Source: Streptomyces fructofermentans
GTDB lineage: Bacteria; Actinomycetota; Actinomycetes; Streptomycetales; Streptomycetaceae
NCBI RefSeq assembly: GCF_014651055.1
Contig: NZ_BMWD01000002.1
Location: 100,706 to 164,705, forward strand
Length of the DNA stretch: 64,000 nucleotides
Direction of reading: 5' to 3'
This document shows positions 58,268-64,000 of this stretch, in pieces. Position 1 is the first letter of the stretch. Every line of letters starts with the position of its first letter. The position numbers were made by a program, and so were the translations under genes. Below the pieces are notes generated by a model, which worked only from the letters and a program-made list of their open reading frames with translations, made no database searches and was not told where the DNA came from.

Positions 58268-60450
58268 CCGAACAGATCGACCGGGCGTCCGGGAAGCAGC
58301 AGGACGGCCCGCCGCCCAGCACGACCGAGGCGACCGAGGCGACCGAGGCGACCGGGGCGGACTCAGCGCGTGGGCGGGAGCTGCTGCCCACCGCGACCGC
58401 GGCCCGCACGCGCGCGGCGGTCCGCGCGCTGACCCGCCCGCACCGCGGCCTGGCCGCCGGCGGCTTCGCCCTGATGGTCGCGGCCACCGCCGTGGGCCTG
58501 CTCGTCCAGCCGCTGCTCGGCCGCATGGTGGACCTGGTCGCCGACCGGCGGCCGACCGGCGACCTCACCCTGCCCTTCGTCCTGCTGGTCGCGGTCGCGC
58601 TCGTACAGGGCGCCACCACCGCGCTGGGCCTGTCCCTGGTCTCCCGGCTCGGCGAGACCGTCCTCGCACAACTGCGCGAGCGGTTCGTGTCGAAGGCGCT
58701 GCGGCTGCCGCTCGAACAGGTCGAGAAGGCCGGAGCGGGCGACCTCACCGCGCGGGTGACCCGGGACGTCTCGGTGGTGGGCGAGGCCGTGCGCAACGCC
58801 CTGCCCGAACTGGCGCGCTCGCTGCTCGCCATCGCGCTGACCATGCTCGCGATGGCCGCGCTGGACTGGCGATTCTTCCTCGCGGCGCTCATCGCGGTAC
58901 CCGTCCAGGCGACCACGGCCCGGTGGTACGTACGCCACGCCGTACCGCTCTACGCGCAGCAGCGGATCGCCACGGGTGCCCAGCAGCAGCAGCTCCTGGA
59001 CACCATCGCGGGCGCCCGTTCCGTACGGGCCTTCCGGTTGGAGCGGGAGCACACCGAGCGGGTCACCCGGCGTTCGTCGGCGGCGGTCGAGCTGACGATG
59101 CGCGGCGTCCGGCTCGTGCTGGACTTCTACAACCGGTTGCACGTGGCCGAGTACGCGGGACTCGCGGCCGTCCTCGTCACCGGGTTCCTGCTGGTGCGCG
59201 GCGGGTCCGTGTCCATCGGCACGGCGACCGCCGCGGCGCTCTACTTCCACAGCCTCTTCGCACCCGTCAACTCCGCGCTCGTACTGCTCGACGACGCGCA
59301 GTCGGCGACCGCGGCGCTGGCCCGCCTCGTCGGGGTGGCCGACCAGCCCGTGGACGGACCCGAGGACCGACCGGTGGACCGGCACTCCGATCGGCCCGGC
59401 GACCGGCCCGGCGGGCGGCTTGCGGGCCTCGCCCCGGACGGCGCCTCCGAGGCCGCCGACGGATCGCCGCAGCAACAGGCGTCGGAGCGGGCATCGGAGC
59501 AGTCGCCGGAACGGGCTCCGAACCGCGTGCCGCGCCAGTCGACGTCCGTCGGGCGCGACGCGAACGCACCCCGGCCGCCGCGCGCCGGCACGGCCGGAAC
59601 CGTCAGCGTCACCGGTGTCCACCACGCGTACGAGCCGGGCCGCCCCGTCCTCGTCGACGTGGACCTGACCCTGCGGGCCGGCGAACGGGTGGCCCTGGTC
59701 GGGCCCAGCGGCGCCGGCAAGACGACCCTGGCCAAACTCATCGCCGGGGTGCACCGCCCGACCTCGGGATCCGTCGTCGTGACGGGCGGAACCGGGGTCC
59801 CGGACGGCACGTCCACCGACACGACGGACGCGACGGACACGGGCCCGGTCCACGGCAGCCGGAGCGGCCACGGCAACGGTCACGGGCCGACGGTCGCGCT
59901 GGTCACCCAGGAGACGCACGTCTTCGCCGGGCCGCTCGCGCAGGACCTGCGCCTCGCCCGGGACTCGGCCACGGACGACGACCTGCGCACGGCACTGACG
60001 GCGGTGGACGCCCTGGAGTGGGTCGAGGCCCTGCCCGAGGCCCTGGACACCGTCGTCGGCGAGGGCGGACACCGGCTGACCTCCGCGCAGGTCCAGCAAC
60101 TCGCCCTGGCACGGCTCGTGCTGGCCGATCCGCCGGTGGCCGTGCTGGACGAGGCGACGGCCGAGGCGGGCAGCACCGGCGCCCGGCTCCTGGAGCAGGC
60201 GGCCGACCGGGCGGTCGACGGGCGTACGGCACTCGTCGTCGCACACCGCCTCACCCAGGCCGCCACCGCGGACCGGATCGTCGTCATGGACGGCGGCCGG
60301 ATCGTGGAGAGCGGCACGCACGAAGAGCTGTGCGCGGCGGCCGGGCCCTACGCCTCCCTGTGGCAGGCGTGGTCCGGCACCCGTACCGCGGCCCACCAGA
60401 CCCCCACGCACGACCACCGCCCTGACACCACCACCCTGAAGGACGTCTGA
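58264..60450 (+). CDS. Exporter-fold ABC half-transporter with canonical Walker motifs
   Basis: Protein of 728 residues from ATG 58264, overlapping the preceding stop (ATGA). Order: disordered N-terminus with an EAT repeat, six membrane helices (60-345), a long Asp/Arg/Pro-rich linker (about 355-440), then the ATPase domain. Walker A GPSGAGKTTL, Walker B VAVLDEAT with the catalytic Glu and H-loop VVAHRL are intact, while the signature is degraded to LTSAQ. A Thr/Asp/Gly/His-rich insertion of about 35 residues sits between Walker A and the Q-loop. These defects complement those of the partner. It is coupled by TGATG to the binding-protein gene. Confidence 0.9.
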   Translation: MTEQIDRASGKQQDGPPPSTTEATEATEATGADSARGRELLPTATAARTRAAVRALTRPHRGLAAGGFALMVAATAVGLLVQPLLGRMVDLVADRRPTGDLTLPFVLLVAVALVQGATTALGLSLVSRLGETVLAQLRERFVSKALRLPLEQVEKAGAGDLTARVTRDVSVVGEAVRNALPELARSLLAIALTMLAMAALDWRFFLAALIAVPVQATTARWYVRHAVPLYAQQRIATGAQQQQLLDTIAGARSVRAFRLEREHTERVTRRSSAAVELTMRGVRLVLDFYNRLHVAEYAGLAAVLVTGFLLVRGGSVSIGTATAAALYFHSLFAPVNSALVLLDDAQSATAALARLVGVADQPVDGPEDRPVDRHSDRPGDRPGGRLAGLAPDGASEAADGSPQQQASERASEQSPERAPNRVPRQSTSVGRDANAPRPPRAGTAGTVSVTGVHHAYEPGRPVLVDVDLTLRAGERVALVGPSGAGKTTLAKLIAGVHRPTSGSVVVTGGTGVPDGTSTDTTDATDTGPVHGSRSGHGNGHGPTVALVTQETHVFAGPLAQDLRLARDSATDDDLRTALTAVDALEWVEALPEALDTVVGEGGHRLTSAQVQQLALARLVLADPPVAVLDEATAEAGSTGARLLEQAADRAVDGRTALVVAHRLTQAATADRIVVMDGGRIVESGTHEELCAAAGPYASLWQAWSGTRTAAHQTPTHDHRPDTTTLKDV

Positions 60451-61511
60451 TGCTCGGCTCTTCCAGAGGCGCACGCCTCGTCGCGGCGCTCGCTTCCGCG
60501 CTCCTCCTCTTCAGTACCGCCGCGGCCTGCGGATCCGAGGACGAACCCGAAAAGGCCGGCTCCGACAAGGCCTCGTCCACGAGCAGCGCCTTCCCGGTGA
60601 CCCTCGCGCACAAGTACGGCAGCACGACGATCAAGTCCGAGCCGAAGCGCATCGTCACGGTCGGGCTGACCGACCAGGACGCCGTGCTCGCGCTGGGCAA
60701 GGTGCCCGTGGGCACCACCGAGTGGCTCGGCGGCTACAAGGGCGCCATCGGCCCCTGGGCGGCCGACAAGCTCGGCGGCGAGAAGGCGCCGACCGTCCTC
60801 AAGGACACCGGCACGGGACCGCAGACGGAGAAGATCGCCGCGCTCAACCCCGACCTGATCCTCGCGGTCTACGGCGGCCTGACGAAGGAGCAGTACACGA
60901 CGCTGTCGAAGTTCGCCCCGGTGGTGGCCCAGCCCAAGGAGTTCAACGACTTCGGCGTGCCGTGGCAGCAGCAGACCGAGGTCATCGGCAAGGCGCTCGG
61001 CCAGGAGAGCAAGGCCAAGGACCTGGTGAAGGGTGTCGAGGAGGGCTTCGCGAGCGCGGCCGAGGAGAACCCCGAGTTCGCCGGTTCGTCCGCGGTGATG
61101 GCGACCCCGTACGACGGGATCTTCGTGTTCGGCAGTCAGGACGCGCGCTCGCGCGTGCTGACCGACCTGGGCTTCAAGCTGCCGGCGGACCTGGACAAGG
61201 TCATCGGTGACGAGTTCGGGGCGAACATCAGCAAGGAGCGCACCGACCTGCTGGACACCGACGCGATCGTGTGGATCGTCTCCGACACGGCCAAGGACAG
61301 CGCGAAGCTCCACAAGAACGCGCTGTACTCGGACCTGAAGGTCGTGAAGGACGCCCGCGAGGTCTTCGTCGCGGAGACCGGCGACTTCGGCAACTCCGTC
61401 TCCTTCGTGTCCGTCCTGAGCCTGCCGTACATGCTCGACCGGCTCGTTCCGCAGCTCGCGGCGGCCGTCGACGGCGACAAGTCGACGAAGGTGACCGCGC
61501 CCACCTCCTGA
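60450..61511 (+). CDS. Iron-siderophore-binding lipoprotein
   Basis: Protein of 353 residues from ATG 60450, overlapping the ABC stop as TGATG. It has a lipoprotein signal (Arg-rich start, ALASALLLFSTAAAC, lipidated Cys27) and a FepB/FhuD-type fold: PKRIVTVGLTDQDAVLALG, then IAALNPDLILAVYGG, and the C-terminal SVLSLPYMLDRLVPQL. It is anchored outside the membrane and should deliver Fe-siderophore to a permease. It sits in the exporter-fold ABC operon rather than with the FecCD genes at 49.6 kb. It may serve either transporter. A strong hairpin ends the operon. Confidence 0.93.
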   Translation: MLGSSRGARLVAALASALLLFSTAAACGSEDEPEKAGSDKASSTSSAFPVTLAHKYGSTTIKSEPKRIVTVGLTDQDAVLALGKVPVGTTEWLGGYKGAIGPWAADKLGGEKAPTVLKDTGTGPQTEKIAALNPDLILAVYGGLTKEQYTTLSKFAPVVAQPKEFNDFGVPWQQQTEVIGKALGQESKAKDLVKGVEEGFASAAEENPEFAGSSAVMATPYDGIFVFGSQDARSRVLTDLGFKLPADLDKVIGDEFGANISKERTDLLDTDAIVWIVSDTAKDSAKLHKNALYSDLKVVKDAREVFVAETGDFGNSVSFVSVLSLPYMLDRLVPQLAAAVDGDKSTKVTAPTS

Positions 61512-61528
61512 GCAGCGGCCCGCACGGG

Positions 61529-61570
61529 GCTGAGGCCGGGATCACGTCTGCTCGTGATCCCGGCCTCAGC
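61529..61570 (+). terminator. Strong hairpin after the siderophore-binding protein gene
   Basis: A perfect 18-bp inverted repeat (GCTGAGGCCGGGATCACG and its complement) with loop TCTGCT starts 18 bases after the stop codon. It marks the end of the siderophore transport operon. Confidence 0.85.
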
Positions 61571-61619
61571 TCTGTGCGGCAACACCCACATCGGACGACG
61601 GCGAAAGTATGATCAACCA

Positions 61620-62156
61620 ATGTCTGACTTGACCGAAACCACGCCCGGCTGGCTGACGAACGACGAGCTGGAGCAGGCGCGCGCCCGCATGCCGATCCTC
61701 TACGTCGAGGCCGTACCGGTACGCGTCGACGACAGCGGTGAGGTGACCAGTATCGGTCTGCTGCTGCGGATCGGTCCGGACGGGACGGTCAGCCGTACGC
61801 TCGTCTCCGGCCGGGTGCTCCACCACGAACGCGTCCGGGACGCCCTGTTGCGTCACCTGGAGAAGGACCTCGGCCCGGTGGCCCTGCCCCGGATCCCGAC
61901 CGCGCTCCAGCCGTTCACGGTCGCCGAGTACTTCCCTACGCACGGGGTCACGCCCTTCCACGACCCGCGCCAGCACGCGGTGTCCCTCGCCTACATCGTC
62001 CCGGTGACCGGTGACTGCCGTCCGCGGCAGGACGCGCTCGACCTCGTCTGGTTCAGCCCCGAGGAAGCCCTGTCGCCGATGGTCCTCAACGAGATGCCGG
62101 GCGGCCACGGGGCACTCCTGCGCCAGGCCCTCGCCCACGTGGGACGCCTGTCCTGA
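61620..62156 (+). CDS. NUDIX-like DUF4916 family protein
   Basis: Protein of 178 residues from ATG 61620; a ribosome site is not obvious. It begins TPGWLTNDELEQARARMPIL and continues YVEAVPVRVDDSGEVTSIGL, the pattern of the DUF4916/NUDIX-fold family in actinobacteria. The classical NUDIX box (GX5EX7REUXEEXGU) is not intact: the region reads VRDALLRHLEKDLG, so catalysis is uncertain. Cytosolic. Its own transcription unit follows the terminator; no iron box is seen, so it is probably unrelated to the siderophore genes. Confidence 0.75.
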   Translation: MSDLTETTPGWLTNDELEQARARMPILYVEAVPVRVDDSGEVTSIGLLLRIGPDGTVSRTLVSGRVLHHERVRDALLRHLEKDLGPVALPRIPTALQPFTVAEYFPTHGVTPFHDPRQHAVSLAYIVPVTGDCRPRQDALDLVWFSPEEALSPMVLNEMPGGHGALLRQALAHVGRLS

Positions 62157-63381
62157 GACCGGTGCGGGGCCGTGCGGGACGGCGGACGGGGCGCGGGTCG
62201 GGGCCGCGGACGGGCAGCCGGGACGCGCAGGGCCCCCGTCGGGCGGGCGGCAAACGGCCGTTCAGGCCCCGACGTTCGCCGCGGCGCCCGCGGGAGGGCC
62301 GCATGTCCGGGCGTCGACCGAACCGGCGTGACACACCATCAGAGTTCTGGTGACGCGGCTGCGAGGCCGGGCGACCACCCGTCTCCCGTCTGAAGAAGGA
62401 GCGGGCCGGCCGCGTCGGCGGAGACGGCCGGCAAGCGCGCGAGTGCGGGCCGCAACCCCGGCGGGGACCGTCGGCCGCCGCCGGGCCCTCCGTCGGCGGA
62501 GGCCCGGGGCTGCCGAGCCGTTCTCGATCTCTTCGACTTCACTGCCGGTCACCCGGTGTGACGCGACAGCGAATTCCTGATTCCGCATTGATTGCGGACG
62601 ACACCTTCGCAATGAATCCGACGGGGCGTTGTCGATCAATTCATGGAGACGTGGACCAGTGACAACGATTTCGCCGGTTTCCGCGTGATCCGCTCCGCAC
62701 GCGCGTGGCCCCGACAGCCTCGCCCGGCCTCCCGTCGACGCCGTCCGCCCCTCTGTGCCGGTGCCCGCCGCCGGGAGTCGGGTACGTGCCGCGTGGCGAC
62801 TCCTCGCACCAGGGCCCACGGGCAGCGGACGACTGCCCGCGTCGGGGTCGGCCGCCCGCAGAATCCGGCGGCGCCATCAGTGAGGTCCGTCTCCAAGAGA
62901 TGACCCGGGAGGGTCGACGATGCCGCGCGCCTGCGGCGAAGCGTCACCCGATTTCGGCCGACCCGCTCCGCACCATTGGACAGGGCAACCGGTCGCTCCA
63001 TTTCTCGCAATTGACGGCATTGCCCTGCGACGCCGATTTCGACGCGCCCTCGATACGGCGAGGCAGGCGTGAATTGCACGGAACGAATTCGCCGTAATCA
63101 ATTCAGGAACGCCGACTCGAGGAACTGCCGGGCTCGTCGACGCGGCCGGAGACAGGCCGACCGGGCGGCACGGAGTGGGCAAAACCTCCCAGGGGAACCG
63201 GAGTTGGCCGTGCACGCCGCATACCGCCGGCCATTTCGTGCGCGTGGAAGTTGAAAGACGTACAGCCCGGGGCGGGGCAGCGACATCACAAAAAGTGCAC
63301 GAACCGTCGCGCTCGGTAAGGATGCGGATGTCGCCCCTGCCGGGGCATGACATTCGATTTCACGACATCAGGAGAAAGCGC
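62157..63381. other. About 1.2 kb without a recognisable gene
   Basis: Several frames are open on both strands but none has a good ribosome site plus protein-like composition. A GC-rich inverted repeat region (about 62470-62515) lies within. The part after 62580 has more A/T and could hold the promoter and leader of the collagen-like gene, or a decayed gene. Confidence 0.45.
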
Positions 63382-64000
63382 ATGAGTCCTGACTCCAGGA
63401 CCCGTTCCTCACTCGGCCCGCTCCCCCTCACCCGTCGCAGCACGTGGATCGCGGGCAGCAGCTTCGCATCCCTCGCTCTCGTACTGACGGGCATGGCAGG
63501 CCCCGCCCTTGCCATGCAGTCCACGAAGCCTGTCGTCGGCATAGCCTCCGCCGCCGACCGGGGTGACGACGGATGCCGCAGCGTCGACGCGGAACCGCGC
63601 AGGGGCAGCCACTGCGACGACCACGGCCCCGACCGTGACCACGAGCACGGCCAGGGTCACCAGGGCGGCCACCACGACCAGGGCGGCCGGGGCGAACCCG
63701 GACCGACGGGCCCCACTGGCCCCACGGGACCGAGGGGTGACACCGGCCCCGCCGGCGTCGACGGAGCCACGGGCGCCACGGGCGCCGACGGTGCGGACGG
63801 CGCCACCGGAGCGACGGGCGCGGATGGCGCGGACGGTGCCACCGGAGCCACGGGCGCCGACGGTGCGGACGGCGCCACGGGTGCCACGGGTGCCACTGGT
63901 GCCACTGGCGCCGACGGAGCCACGGGCCCGACGGGTGCCGACGGTGCCACGGGTCCCACCGGTGCTGACGGTGCCACGGGTCCGACGGGTGCCGACGGTG
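63382..64000 (+). CDS. Secreted collagen-like repeat protein (3' end outside window)
   Basis: It starts at ATG 63382 (AGGAGAAAG upstream) and is still open at the window end, 206 codons in. A signal peptide runs through [14 protein letters not shown] (cleavage after residue 44). A short charged, His/Asp/Gly-rich region (about 58-108) follows, and then continuous Gly-X-Y triplets such as [16 protein letters not shown] and later [16 protein letters not shown]. Bacterial collagen-like proteins of this kind form triple helices at or outside the cell surface. The repeats are near-identical at DNA level, so length may vary between strains. No anchoring signal is visible in the part present. Confidence 0.85.
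   Translation, partial: MSPDSRTRSSLGPLPLTRRSTWIAGSSFASLALVLTGMAGPALAMQSTKPVVGIASAADRGDDGCRSVDAEPRRGSHCDDHGPDRDHEHGQGHQGGHHDQGGRGEPGPTGPTGPTGPRGDTGPAGVDGATGATGADGADGATGATGADGADGATGATGADGADGATGATGATGATGADGATGPTGADGATGPTGADGATGPTGADG

Noticed and set aside
62262..63353. Several open frames of 60-185 codons in the gene-poor stretch
   Set aside because: All are Arg/Pro/Gly-rich, lack ribosome sites and overlap each other on both strands; none resembles a known family.

Overview
The window is high-GC actinobacterial DNA and looks like a Streptomyces chromosome. The grounds are the codon bias (G/C in third positions), frequent GTG starts, strong purine-rich ribosome binding sites, DmdR/IdeR-type iron boxes and the protein families present. 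It has two parts joined at a tRNA-Pro(GGG) gene near 24.6 kb.

The left part (1 to about 24.6 kb) is an accessory island rich in genome-defence genes. A minus-strand block reads from about 13.9 kb down to 1. It contains a Cas4/RecB-like nuclease with predicted iron-sulfur cysteines, then the three-gene pPIWI-RE module (restriction-endonuclease-fold protein, DinG-like helicase with predicted Fe-S cysteines, pPIWI-RE protein), then a Hachiman-like pair (HamA-like nuclease and Ski2-like HamB helicase, cut by the window start). Facing it is a Ser/Thr kinase with a long C-terminal region, convergent with a fused HTH/N6-adenine methylase/specificity protein whose NPPY motif reads YPPT. From 18 to 23 kb is a patchwork of decay: three copies of the 3' end of a TrmA/RumA-type RNA methyltransferase gene, two 180-bp direct repeats with AGCGTCA heptamers, a transposase fragment, small frameshifted genes and an intact TIR-domain gene. 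The island ends with an excisionase-like protein and a tyrosine recombinase beside the 3' end of the tRNA-Pro gene, the arrangement expected of an integrated element.

The right part (24.8 to 64 kb) starts with ordinary chromosomal genes (DUF309 protein, TauE/SafE permease, monoglyceride-lipase-like hydrolase). It continues with a hydroxamate-type peptide siderophore cluster from about 27.3 to 61.5 kb. One 6,357-residue NRPS has five modules, two N-methyltransferase domains embedded in adenylation domains, a truncated starter condensation domain, a terminal epimerase and no thioesterase. Around it are MbtH, an ornithine N-monooxygenase, a hydroxyornithine formyltransferase, an extra acetylglutamate kinase, FecCD/FecE-type import genes, a heterodimeric exporter-fold ABC transporter with complementary degenerate ATP sites, and a siderophore-binding lipoprotein. 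Five iron boxes tie these transcription units into one iron-repressed regulon. Hand-read specificity codes give serine for module 2 and N5-hydroxyornithine for module 3. An isochorismatase homologue lacking its catalytic lysine and a YtcJ-like amidohydrolase are unexpected members.

The window ends with a NUDIX-like gene, about 1.2 kb without a recognisable gene, and the start of a secreted collagen-like repeat protein that runs off the end. Functions are read from motifs by eye; no database search was run.
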